DNA of 35,256 nt from a virus. A program made the position numbers and the translations under genes. This document shows positions 21,543 to 27,503 of the stretch, in pieces. Positions within the stretch are counted from its first letter, which is position 1. Every line of letters begins with the position of its first letter. The stretch is taken from positions 1 through 35,256 of the IMG/VR virus record IMGVR_UViG_3300044675_005799, one strand, 5' to 3'. Below the pieces are notes generated by a model. It did no database searches. It was not told the DNA's origin and saw only the letters and a program-made list of their open reading frames with translations.

Positions 21543-21548
21543 CGCGAG

Positions 21549-21621
21549 CTGGAAGAGGTGGATTCGAACCACCAGTCTCACTGATTCAAAGTCAGGGATT
21601 TTACCGTTAAACTATCTTCCA
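21549..21621 (-). tRNA. tRNA-Gln(TTG)
   Basis: Acceptor TGGAAGA/TCTTCCA, loop CTTTGAA, T-arm GGTGG TTCGAAT CCACC. No encoded CCA. Confidence 0.9.
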
Positions 21622-21625
21622 ATGT

Positions 21626-21701
21626 TGGTCCCGTCGGTTGGTTACGATCCAATCTCCTCGTGGTCCACAGCCACGCGTGCTACCATTATCACTACAACGG
21701 G
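21626..21701 (-). tRNA. tRNA-His(GTG)
   Basis: Acceptor CCCGTTG/CGACGGG, anticodon arm CGTGG CTGTGGA CCACG, encoded CCA. Position -1 in the DNA is T. Confidence 0.9.
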
Positions 21702-21705
21702 ACAG

Positions 21706-22008
21706 TCAGTCTTCTTTTACCATGAACGAATACATAGTCGTTTCTGTACAATACCGAAAAACCGATACCTTTGGCATGCCAGGAATTACTGTCAGTGCAA
21801 ATTTCATCACGTCTTTGAAAGGTGCATTTGCCACAGTGTTAAAGATCAATTCTACAATATCAGAATCGACTTGATAATCATCACGCCAGCACAGTTCATA
21901 CATACAAAAACTTGAAGGATACCATTTTTTCTCTGGCACTTTTCCATCAACAAATTTATTGCGCTGGCCAATAGACACCCAAACAACGTTTTCAACTGAT
22001 AGAGACAT
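21706..22008 (-). CDS. hypothetical protein (100 aa)
   Basis: MSLSVENVVWVSIGQRNKFV..., beta-rich with Cys at FCMYELCWRDDY and FRYCTETT. Ends 4 bp before tRNA-His. Promoter at 22038-22066. Unknown. Confidence 0.7.
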   Translation of the reverse strand: MSLSVENVVWVSIGQRNKFVDGKVPEKKWYPSSFCMYELCWRDDYQVDSDIVELIFNTVANAPFKDVMKFALTVIPGMPKVSVFRYCTETTMYSFMVKED

Positions 22009-22037
22009 ATCATCACCTATTCATTTCTGTTAGATAA

Positions 22038-22066
22038 TATCTATATTGATTCTGCAGTAATGTCAA
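22038..22066 (-). promoter_or_regulatory. sigma-70 promoter
   Basis: TTGACA (22061-22066) with TATAGA 15 bp or TAGATA 17 bp away; serves the 100-residue gene and tRNA-His/Gln. Confidence 0.6.
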
Positions 22067-22074
22067 CCGGAATT

Positions 22075-22227
22075 TTATTGCACACAAAATTTATTGTAAA
22101 AATATATTTCGGCAGCATCATCTTTGTAATACCAAAACCCTTGTTTCTCTTCTATTGGAAGAGCATCAAACCATTCCCAGAATTTTTTTTGGAAAGGAGA
22201 TTTTACATGTCCAGAATACACGATCAT
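22075..22227 (-). CDS. small protein (50 aa) coupled to the DUF4326 gene
   Basis: MIVYSGHVKSPFQKKFWEWF..., aromatic-rich (FWYYKDDAAEIYFYNK). Its ATG overlaps the DUF4326 stop as ATGA. Unknown. Confidence 0.65.
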   Translation of the reverse strand: MIVYSGHVKSPFQKKFWEWFDALPIEEKQGFWYYKDDAAEIYFYNKFCVQ

Positions 22228-22514
22228 ATAAAGAAACTCATTACATCACTTTCGTTTGCCACTTCGAGTATGATATCACAGTGACAACTCTTTGGAGCGC
22301 ACCAACATATCAAATTTTTACCTTTCAACTCGATTTTAGCAAGTCGAATCAATTCAGTATTTTTCAAAAACCATTCTCGATGCAGTCGAATTACTTCAGA
22401 TCGCGATGTATTAACATCGATTTTGAATGGATTTCCAAACTTACTTGGTCGACCACAATACACCGAGTTTTCGACGTGAGTACCAACATCTTTTGCGTTA
22501 AGAACAACAGGCAT
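22224..22514 (-). CDS. DUF4326 family protein
   Basis: 96 residues from MPVVLNAKDVG; the upstream extension would overlap tRNA-Arg. Family marks: VYCGRPSKFGNPF (about 17-29), the helix VIRLHREWFL, KGKNLICWCAPKSCHCDIIL (about 64-83) and the VANES end. DUF4326 proteins are small, widespread in phages, with a conserved C-W-C-x-P-x-x-C-H metal-like cluster; no activity is established. Confidence 0.85.
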   Translation of the reverse strand: MPVVLNAKDVGTHVENSVYCGRPSKFGNPFKIDVNTSRSEVIRLHREWFLKNTELIRLAKIELKGKNLICWCAPKSCHCDIILEVANESDVMSFFI

Positions 22515-22530
22515 TAATATCTCATGTAAT

Positions 22531-22601
22531 TGGTGCCCTCCGAGTGAATTGAACACTCCGTCATCGGCTTCGAAGGCCTAGTCCGTCCCAGCGGGGAGGG
22601 C
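22531..22601 (-). tRNA. tRNA-Arg(TCG)
   Basis: Acceptor GCCCTCC/GGAGGGC, loop CTTCGAA in a GGC/GCC-capped stem, T-arm GAGTG TTCAATT CACTC, encoded CCA. Confidence 0.9.
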
Positions 22602-22754
22602 AATTGTAGTTAAATCAAGATGTCCATTCTGACAAAGGGCCGATCCCGTCTAGTCGCCGAAAGGATTTATGTTTTCGGAAGATCGTTATACACCCACTCC
22701 TTAGATGATGCGTTGTCCCACGACGGCAGGTTGAGCAACATTTCTTGATTTACT
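22602..22754 (-). other. spacer with one hairpin
   Basis: CCGAAA...TTTCGG hairpin (about 22659-22680); nothing else recognisable. Confidence 0.3.
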
Positions 22755-22836
22755 TGGAGCTCCGAACAGGACTCGAACCTGCATTTTCGTTCCAATTAGC
22801 TTTCTCAACGTTCGTAGCGTCGGGGCATACCGGAGC
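22755..22836 (-). ncRNA. tRNA-like gene, anticodon unclear
   Basis: Acceptor GCTCCGG/TCGGAGC, T-arm GCAGG TTCGAGT CCTGT and encoded CCA are good. The middle only offers CGTT/AACG around a 15-nt loop (GAGAAAGCTAATTGG), about eight bases longer than an anticodon loop. Confidence 0.55.
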
Positions 22837-22841
22837 ATTTG

Positions 22842-23153
22842 TTATAGACCATACAGCCTTTGGTGTTGTTCAACGATCATTTCTGGTAGATCGTCGATCC
22901 ATACATCAATATGTATCTTACGTACCTTTTGCATGTACTCGCGTTTAGACTGTAGTCCAGTGCCGAAGCATTTATCGGCACCAATTACGCGGCCAAGTGT
23001 CATCTTTGGATCATCCATGTGGTGTTCGCCTCGAGCTGAGACACAATACACTTCATGGCCGCGGTCTAACGCCTGTTGTGCAAACCAGTTCCACATAAGT
23101 GGATCTTTCGTATACGTATCGTCATAGTCGATTGAGATTCGCATCTTCTTCAC
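22842..23153 (-). CDS. HAD-like phosphatase
   Basis: 103 residues. ISIDYDDTYT (6-15) is a D-x-D-x-T/Y HAD motif I with the nucleophile Asp, VYCVSARGEHH (35-45) corresponds to motif II (Ser), and IDVWIDDLPEM (81-91) to the motif IV acidic pair. Compact, without a cap domain. Substrate unknown; phage members of this type may act on nucleotides or polynucleotide ends. Confidence 0.7.
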   Translation of the reverse strand: MKKMRISIDYDDTYTKDPLMWNWFAQQALDRGHEVYCVSARGEHHMDDPKMTLGRVIGADKCFGTGLQSKREYMQKVRKIHIDVWIDDLPEMIVEQHQRLYGL

Positions 23154-23176
23154 ACTTTATTCTCATCTACAAAAAC

Positions 23177-23205
23177 AATATAATCTAGGCTTGGTTGAAC
23201 GTCAA
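23177..23205 (-). promoter_or_regulatory. sigma-70 promoter of the HAD-like gene
   Basis: TTGACG (23200-23205), 17 bp, TATATT (23177-23182). Confidence 0.65.
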
Positions 23206-23322
23206 TCCAACAAGTGATCTTTTATGAATTACTCATATGATTACTATCACCGAACATTACGGGCAGACCGTGTTTTCCATCCTTAATATCCTGATCTAAC
23301 TTGAGTACTTGCAGCACACTCT

Positions 23323-23541
23323 TCAATTGTGATTTTCGTCATCAAAAAATCCGGCTTCCAGTAGACTTTTCCTGTACCATTCCCAGTTAGTTACACCTCC
23401 TCCGTTTAGGGCATATAGTTCTTCTTTGTTACGAAGAAGTTCATCATACTCTTCTTTAGAAATGGTCACTGCTTGACGGTCCGAAAAACATGTCGGGCAC
23501 CTTGTGTCAGGGATATAATTAGAGATCGTGATCTCTGTCAT
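23323..23541 (-). CDS. small protein with CPTC motif (72 aa)
   Basis: MTEITISNYIPDTRCPTCFS, a single C-x-x-C, then a helical EEYDELLRNKEEL segment. Overlaps the upstream gene by 4 bp. Unknown. Confidence 0.65.
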   Translation of the reverse strand: MTEITISNYIPDTRCPTCFSDRQAVTISKEEYDELLRNKEELYALNGGGVTNWEWYRKSLLEAGFFDDENHN

Positions 23542-23903
23542 TGTCTACCCTTTTCTATGCATCGTTCTCGTTCAGATATCAGCCAAATTTGTCTGTTCTT
23601 TACCAGTAACTGGAGGATTGCTTCCTCCCATCTCCATCTTAGATCACCAAAGTCAAGGGGTTTACCAACTGGTAAGTTAAATAGCGAATTTACAATATCC
23701 TCGACAGGAGTTTCGTCGAATGATTCTCCTGGAGTAAAGTGAAAATTAGTAAGACCCGTACTTCTTTCTCTATTCGCACGATCAATGTATAATTGTCGGA
23801 CTAATTCGTATTTAGAAGCCCTCGTATTAATATATTGAACTTCTTCTTCAGTGACTTTCTTGCCAAGAAGAGCCTTGATTGCAATGTCTAATCCTTTTGA
23901 CAT
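23538..23903 (-). CDS. hypothetical protein (121 aa)
   Basis: MSKGLDIAIKALLGKKVTEE..., helical, with FHFTPGESFDETPVEDI in the middle and a WRWEEAILQLLVKNRQIWLI helix. Own promoter at 23927. Unknown. Confidence 0.7.
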   Translation of the reverse strand: MSKGLDIAIKALLGKKVTEEEVQYINTRASKYELVRQLYIDRANRERSTGLTNFHFTPGESFDETPVEDIVNSLFNLPVGKPLDFGDLRWRWEEAILQLLVKNRQIWLISERERCIEKGRQ

Positions 23904-23926
23904 AATTCACCTTTCATTTTTTGTAT

Positions 23927-23955
23927 ACTATATATTATGTTCATATGTATGTCAA
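23927..23955 (-). promoter_or_regulatory. sigma-70 promoter
   Basis: TTGACA (23950-23955), 17 bp, TATAGT (23927-23932), 24 bp before the 121-residue gene. Confidence 0.7.
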
Positions 23956-23964
23956 TGGTTATTT

Positions 23965-24039
23965 TGGTGCTGCAAGAGAGAATCGAACTCTCGACCTACT
24001 GCTTACCATGCAGTTGTTCTACCCCTGAACTATAGCAGC
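23965..24039 (-). tRNA. tRNA-Thr(GGT)
   Basis: Acceptor GCTGCTA/TTGCAGC (one mismatch), anticodon arm ACTGC ATGGTAA GCAGT, T-arm GAGAG TTCGATT CTCTC, encoded CCA. Confidence 0.88.
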
Positions 24040-24043
24040 ATAC

Positions 24044-24117
24044 TGGTATTCCCACCAGGGATCGAGCCTGGGCCTTCTCCATGTCGAGGAGATGCGCTTC
24101 CATTACACCATGGGAAT
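24044..24117 (-). tRNA. tRNA-Val(GAC) with C33
   Basis: Acceptor ATTCCCA/TGGGAAT, anticodon arm TCTCC TCGACAT GGAGA, T-arm CCAGG CTCGATC CCTGG, encoded CCA. Position 33 is C instead of the near-invariant U. Confidence 0.8.
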
Positions 24118-24118
24118 G

Positions 24119-24964
24119 TTATTCTTGAGAGTGAATTGTGAAATGGTGAACATTATATTTACGCTTATAATATCCGTCATGAGTATGTATAGATGTATGA
24201 TGATATTTTAACTTTGTACCGGCTGGAATAATTGTTTCAGCCTCAGTTCTGTGTTCTGAATGTTGACTGACATGAAGAATTTTATCATGGGGTTTTACAT
24301 GAATATGAATCAAATGTCTACCGGCTTCTAAATTGGTACCTCTATTAAACTTTCTGTCTGCAAAGTCTTTAGCGACCTCTGGATCATGTGTAACAGATGT
24401 ATGTGCCGGAGAATGTATAATTCCGTCTTTGGAATTCTTTGCTATTTCACTAAAGTCGCGAGAAGTGCCAGAAAACGTATGAAACTCGTGACCAGATGGT
24501 TTTGCATGTTTCATAATTGTGCTGTGCATCTTCAGATCATCACCTTTCGGTTTATGCCCCTTTGAAAGGTGACTATTTAATGAGTAAGACCCGGTCTGAT
24601 CACCGTTAGTTTTGGAACTACCAGTGTAACTGCGAATATTATCTTTTGATTCGTCATCAAGGTCATCAGCAGTTGCTTTATGCAACTTACGAGATAGGTT
24701 ATCATCTGATCCATGTTTTTCATCGTTATATTCTATGGCGGCCTTCAAATGATCTTTGTTATCACTTGCATCTTCTTTTAGCCTTTCCTTTGTGTTGATG
24801 GATTGTTGACCCATCTTAAAATGAATCGGTTCATCAAGAATGATGTGACCATCTTTCGTTTTCCTAAATGTTGGTTCATTATTTTTAAAATGAATAGGCT
24901 CATCAAGGATGATGTGGCCATCTTTGGTTTTTTTTAAGCCAAAGAATTTTTTAAAGCTTAACAC
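24119..24964 (-). CDS. putative ADP-ribosyltransferase, probably packaged in the head
   Basis: 281 residues from a GTG (GGGAG upstream); the ATG at 24991 would lie before the late transcript begins. The C-terminal half shows the R-S-ExE arrangement of ADP-ribosyltransferases: NIRSYTGSS, SPAHTSVTHDPEVAKDFAD, and TEAETIIPAGTKLKYHH with the catalytic E-x-E. The start LSFKKFFGLKK resembles a capsid-targeting sequence. A 16-residue peptide (KTKDGHIILDEPIHFK) occurs twice near the N-terminus. Late promoter at 24996. T4 packages the ADP-ribosyltransferase Alt and injects it to modify host RNA polymerase; a similar role is inferred. Confidence 0.7.
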   Translation of the reverse strand: MLSFKKFFGLKKTKDGHIILDEPIHFKNNEPTFRKTKDGHIILDEPIHFKMGQQSINTKERLKEDASDNKDHLKAAIEYNDEKHGSDDNLSRKLHKATADDLDDESKDNIRSYTGSSKTNGDQTGSYSLNSHLSKGHKPKGDDLKMHSTIMKHAKPSGHEFHTFSGTSRDFSEIAKNSKDGIIHSPAHTSVTHDPEVAKDFADRKFNRGTNLEAGRHLIHIHVKPHDKILHVSQHSEHRTEAETIIPAGTKLKYHHTSIHTHDGYYKRKYNVHHFTIHSQE

Positions 24965-24995
24965 GCCGCGCTCCCAATTGTTATATGACACATTC

Positions 24996-25003
24996 TATTT
25001 ATA
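24996..25003 (-). promoter_or_regulatory. T4-type late promoter of the ADP-ribosyltransferase gene
   Basis: TATAAATA on the minus strand, 31 bp before the GTG start. Confidence 0.6.
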
Positions 25004-25013
25004 GCGTTGTATC

Positions 25014-25097
25014 TCAAATGTCTTCACCGGCATCGAATTCAGCTGCAGTAGCAGCGTAAGCACGTTTTTGGTATTCTAGCAATTTAATGACTATCAC
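25014..25097 (-). CDS. 27-residue peptide
   Basis: GTG start overlapping the upstream stop: VIVIKLLEYQKRAYAATAAE, acidic end. Probably coupled to the 42-residue gene. Unknown. Confidence 0.45.
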   Translation of the reverse strand: MIVIKLLEYQKRAYAATAAEFDAGEDI

Positions 25098-25222
25098 ATA
25101 ATCATTCGTATCTTGTCCCAATTATCACACATTTCAAGATACTCATCATGAGATAAAGACCAATAATCCCAATCATCGACTGGATGAGTCGAGTACCCGC
25201 GTATATTTTTTATAATTGTCAT
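25094..25222 (-). CDS. 42-residue acidic protein
   Basis: MTIIKNIRGYSTHPVDDWDY..., tryptophan- and aspartate-rich (DWDYWSLSHDEYLEM). AGAAAGA upstream. Directly follows tRNA-Tyr. Unknown. Confidence 0.6.
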   Translation of the reverse strand: MTIIKNIRGYSTHPVDDWDYWSLSHDEYLEMCDNWDKIRMIM

Positions 25223-25247
25223 AATGGTTCTTTCTCTTTCTTATTCT

Positions 25248-25330
25248 TGGTGGGTTGTTCAGGAATCGAACCTGACAGCGGTTTCCCGACGGATTTACAG
25301 TCCGCTGCCACACCTTGTAGCATACAACCC
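25248..25330 (-). tRNA. tRNA-Tyr(GTA)
   Basis: Acceptor GGGTTGT/ACAACCC, loop CTGTAAA, class II arm, T-arm TCAGG TTCGATT CCTGA, encoded CCA. Confidence 0.9.
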
Positions 25331-25335
25331 AAACT

Positions 25336-25409
25336 TGGTAGCCCCAGCGGGACTCAAACCCGCTTCCCCGCCTTGAAGGGGCAGTAATCTATCCATAATC
25401 TATGGGGCC
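25336..25409 (-). tRNA. tRNA-Glu(TTC) with C33
   Basis: Acceptor GGCCCCA/TGGGGCT, fully paired CTGCC CCTTCAA GGCGG anticodon arm, T-arm GCGGG TTTGAGT CCCGC, encoded CCA. Position 33 is C. Confidence 0.8.
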
Positions 25410-25536
25410 AAACTCTACTTGCACAAAAGGCAGCGAGGGGATATGCTCCGGGTTCCCTAAACCTGCTCCTCTTTTCACTCACTAGGGAATGAGTTACTTT
25501 TGCATCTTGCTCTGCCTGTTCTAGAAGTAGAATAGT
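25410..25536 (-). other. structured spacer
   Basis: Hairpin ACTCA-TTCCCTAG-TGAGT and complementary TGCAAAAG/CTTTTG pieces; possibly another tRNA-like fold. No ORF. Confidence 0.3.
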
Positions 25537-25610
25537 TGGTGTTCCTGTGAGGAATCGAACCTCAGTTAAACGATTATCGGTCGTCCGTTCTACCATTGAA
25601 CTACAAGAAC
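25537..25610 (-). tRNA. tRNA-Ile(GAT) with C33
   Basis: Acceptor GTTCTTG/CAGGAAC, anticodon arm GACGA CCGATAA TCGTT, T-arm TGAGG TTCGATT CCTCA, encoded CCA. Position 33 is C. Confidence 0.82.
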
Positions 25611-25620
25611 GTTATTGAGT

Positions 25621-25762
25621 GAAGAGGGTGGGATTCGAACCCACATAGACCTATACTCTCTGAGTAATTTCACCGGCGCGGCATTTGCATTTCTCAGATA
25701 CATTAGTCATTCGTTAATCGCGGGTTTTACTCCACCGGCTTTTTCCTTTAGCCTACCTCTCC
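25621..25762 (-). ncRNA. 142-nt tRNA-like gene with a large insertion
   Basis: Acceptor GGAGAGG/CCTCTTC, D-arm GGC-TAAAGGAAAAA-GCC and T-arm GTGGG TTCGAAT CCCAC are all good, but about 90 nt lie between D-arm and T-arm. GCCGGTG occurs at both ends of that stretch and TACTC/GAGTA makes a class II-like arm near its 3' end. Too short for a group I intron. Confidence 0.6.
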
Positions 25763-25767
25763 ATGGG

Positions 25768-25840
25768 CGTGCCGAGTCTGAATCGAACAGACTTCTCTGG
25801 TTTTTCAGACCAGCGTGAGCACCAGCTTCACCATCGACAC
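25768..25840 (-). tRNA. tRNA-Phe(GAA)
   Basis: Acceptor GTGTCGA/TCGGCAC, anticodon arm CTGGT CTGAAAA ACCAG, T-arm GTCTG TTCGATT CAGAC. CCA not encoded (GCCC follows). Confidence 0.88.
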
Positions 25841-25854
25841 AAATAGTTTAATGT

Positions 25855-25931
25855 TGGTCTGGGCAGAGGGATTCGAACCCTCGGTCTCCGGATTCCAAGT
25901 CCGGCACTTTACCAAGCTAAGCTACACCCAG
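25855..25931 (-). tRNA. tRNA-Pro(TGG)
   Basis: Acceptor CTGGGTG/TGCCCAG, anticodon arm CCGGA CTTGGAA TCCGG, encoded CCA. Preceded by leader repeat copy 3. Confidence 0.92.
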
Positions 25932-25932
25932 T

Positions 25933-25997
25933 TATGCGTTTGGCTCTACCACCTAATTGGCGACTTAGCTGTGAAAAGGTTAACTCACAGTACCGTG
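25933..25997 (-). repeat. tRNA-leader repeat, copy 3
   Basis: CACGGTAC, CTGTG...CACAG hairpin, TAAGTCGCC, GGTGGTAGAGCCAAACGCATA, one base before tRNA-Pro. Confidence 0.65.
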
Positions 25998-26110
25998 TTC
26001 TTGCGTCTTACGGATTTGTCATCCAGCGCTAGTAATACTGATGTCTATTCGACATCAGGGGTCGTTATTCAGGGGATTAACTACTTTGAAATGCCCAATC
26101 CCAAGGGCAT
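25998..26110 (-). other. spacer with two hairpins
   Basis: ATGCCC-TTGGGATT-GGGCAT and CTGATGTC-GAATA-GACATCAG between leader repeats 3 and 4. No ORF. Confidence 0.4.
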
Positions 26111-26160
26111 TATGCGTTTGGCTCTATCGAGACTCTTTAACGGATTAAGAGGCTGTCGAA
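26111..26160 (-). repeat. tRNA-leader repeat, copy 4 (partial)
   Basis: CTCTTAA-TCCG-TTAAAGAG hairpin then CGATAGAGCCAAACGCATA. It overlaps the 3' end of the 78-residue gene. Confidence 0.5.
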
Positions 26161-26373
26161 TAAAAAGTCTGCATATACTTCATCACAATATTTCTCAATA
26201 AGCCATTGACGAATATCCGATTTTTCACCCGTCAACTGACACTCAGGCCATCCACCTCCAGGACCATCTTCATTCAAAACTTCAAACTCAATTTCGGTGT
26301 CTTTGAACATATCATAAAGCTCCGAAATGCCATTTTCATAGGCAAGATCGATTACGATAGATGTTTTAGCCAT
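26137..26373 (-). CDS. hypothetical protein (78 aa)
   Basis: MAKTSIVIDLAYENGISELY..., with GPGGGWPECQLTGEKSDIRQ. The frame is open to 26439 but the ATG at 26373 fits the promoter at 26407. Unknown. Confidence 0.65.
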   Translation of the reverse strand: MAKTSIVIDLAYENGISELYDMFKDTEIEFEVLNEDGPGGGWPECQLTGEKSDIRQWLIEKYCDEVYADFLFDSLLIR

Positions 26374-26406
26374 GGTTTTTCTCACTTTGACTTGTTTCGT
26401 ATAATA

Positions 26407-26435
26407 CATATAAACCAAGCTTAAGCCACTGTCAA
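26407..26435 (-). promoter_or_regulatory. sigma-70 promoter
   Basis: TTGACA (26430-26435), 17 bp, TATATG (26407-26412). Confidence 0.65.
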
Positions 26436-26466
26436 CCACTATTTTTAAAATTTTTCATTTACTTTG

Positions 26467-26538
26467 TGTGTCGGGAGGGGATCGAACCCTCGACACGCGG
26501 ATTAAGAGTCCGCCGTTCTACCTCTGAACTACCGGCGC
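26467..26538 (-). tRNA. tRNA-Lys(CTT)
   Basis: Anticodon arm GCGGA CTCTTAA TCCGC, T-arm GAGGG TTCGATC CCCTC. Acceptor GCGCCGG/CCGACAC has two C/A mismatches. No CCA. Confidence 0.82.
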
Positions 26539-26543
26539 AGTAT

Positions 26544-26616
26544 TATGAGATTGGCTCCTACCCATGGGTTCGTCTGTCGAGGGCGATTTAACTGACCTTA
26601 CCGAGCCAGTACCGTG
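26544..26616 (-). repeat. tRNA-leader repeat, copy 5
   Basis: CACGGTACTGGC...GTCAGTTAAATCGCCC...GGTAGGAGCCAATCTCATA, five bases before tRNA-Lys(CTT). Confidence 0.6.
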
Positions 26617-26631
26617 TTTTATTACTTAGAA

Positions 26632-26725
26632 GATACACTGGAAAGATTCGAACTTTCATTTATCCGTATTGGAATTGAACCAACTCAACCTGAATCTAAC
26701 AGGTTGTCAGCCTGAACAGTGTATC
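26632..26725 (-). ncRNA. tRNA-like RNA with AGA loop and two T-like arms
   Basis: Nine-pair end stem GATACACTG/CAGTGTATC, T-arm GAAAG TTCGAAT CTTTC, anticodon-like arm ACCTG TTAGATT CAGGT, and a second T-like hairpin TTGG TTCAATT CCAA where a variable arm would be. D-arm tiny (TCA-GGC-TGA). Confidence 0.5.
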
Positions 26726-26739
26726 ATCAAAGTAATTAC

Positions 26740-27357
26740 CTATGAACTATCATCGTGACATTTTCTTCCTTTGTACCATCCTTCTGGTATAAGATCTTCC
26801 TTTTTTATCTTTTTGTTTAATGTCCCAGTAGTTATCCACATGGTTCCAAACTGTGAATTATTATTACCAGACTGTTTAATAGAATTTGATTTACCAATTT
26901 TGCGTTTTGTATCGTTTGTGTGTTTTTTTCCAGAAAATGAATCTTTTCTTCCCTTACTAGCACGCGTTCTGCCTTCTGGTGATTTATTATATTTGATTAG
27001 TATTTCACTTGCCGCGGTTTTTTGCCGTATAGATTGTGTTTTTCCATGCATTTTTAGTATATTATTATTGTTAATATATCCCCAACCACCTTTGCCACCT
27101 GGACATAGATTATACGTGTCTTCTCTTAAGCAGAACTCTTCAGTTACTAGTTCTGCTTCTTTAGCATTCATATCAGTTTCGTTATCAAACTGAAATAAAA
27201 TTTCTTTCTTGAAGTTTTCAATTCCGTGTTTGGTTTGTACATGTTTTAATTGCTTACCAGAACCCATATATCCATCATTCAAGTCTTTTGTCTGATGTTT
27301 ACCGATATAGATTTTTCCGTCTAAAAGATTTGTAATCTTATAGATTGTATAGAACAT
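26740..27357 (-). CDS. GIY-YIG homing endonuclease inside the tRNA array
   Basis: 205 residues. MFYTIYKITNLLDGKIYIGK is a textbook GIY-YIG start, followed by GYMGSG and AKEAELVTEEF. The middle contains NUMOD3-like GRKDSFSGKKH and the C-terminus GTMWITTG...IPEGWYKGRK is common in T-even homing endonucleases. It lies between a tRNA-like gene and tRNA-Lys(TTT), behind a 16-bp hairpin. Confidence 0.9.
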   Translation of the reverse strand: MFYTIYKITNLLDGKIYIGKHQTKDLNDGYMGSGKQLKHVQTKHGIENFKKEILFQFDNETDMNAKEAELVTEEFCLREDTYNLCPGGKGGWGYINNNNILKMHGKTQSIRQKTAASEILIKYNKSPEGRTRASKGRKDSFSGKKHTNDTKRKIGKSNSIKQSGNNNSQFGTMWITTGTLNKKIKKEDLIPEGWYKGRKCHDDSS

Positions 27358-27365
27358 ATTTGAAT

Positions 27366-27414
27366 GAACCTCGTTTGTATAATAGTCTTATTGCTATATA
27401 TACAAACGAGGTTC
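27366..27414 (-). terminator. 16-bp inverted repeat after tRNA-Lys(TTT)
   Basis: GAACCTCGTTTGTATA (27366-27381) pairs perfectly with 27399-27414. On the transcript it sits between the tRNA and the endonuclease mRNA: terminator, processing site or both. Confidence 0.6.
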
Positions 27415-27420
27415 TCTATG

Positions 27421-27497
27421 TGAACCAGGCGGGAATCGAACCCGCACGTTTGCCGGTTAAAAGCCGGTTCCAATTGACCAATGATTGGACCTGGTCC
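27421..27497 (-). tRNA. tRNA-Lys(TTT)
   Basis: Acceptor GGACCAG/CTGGTTC, loop CTTTTAA, T-arm GCGGG TTCGATT CCCGC. No CCA. Confidence 0.88.
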
Positions 27498-27503
27498 ATT
27501 CTA

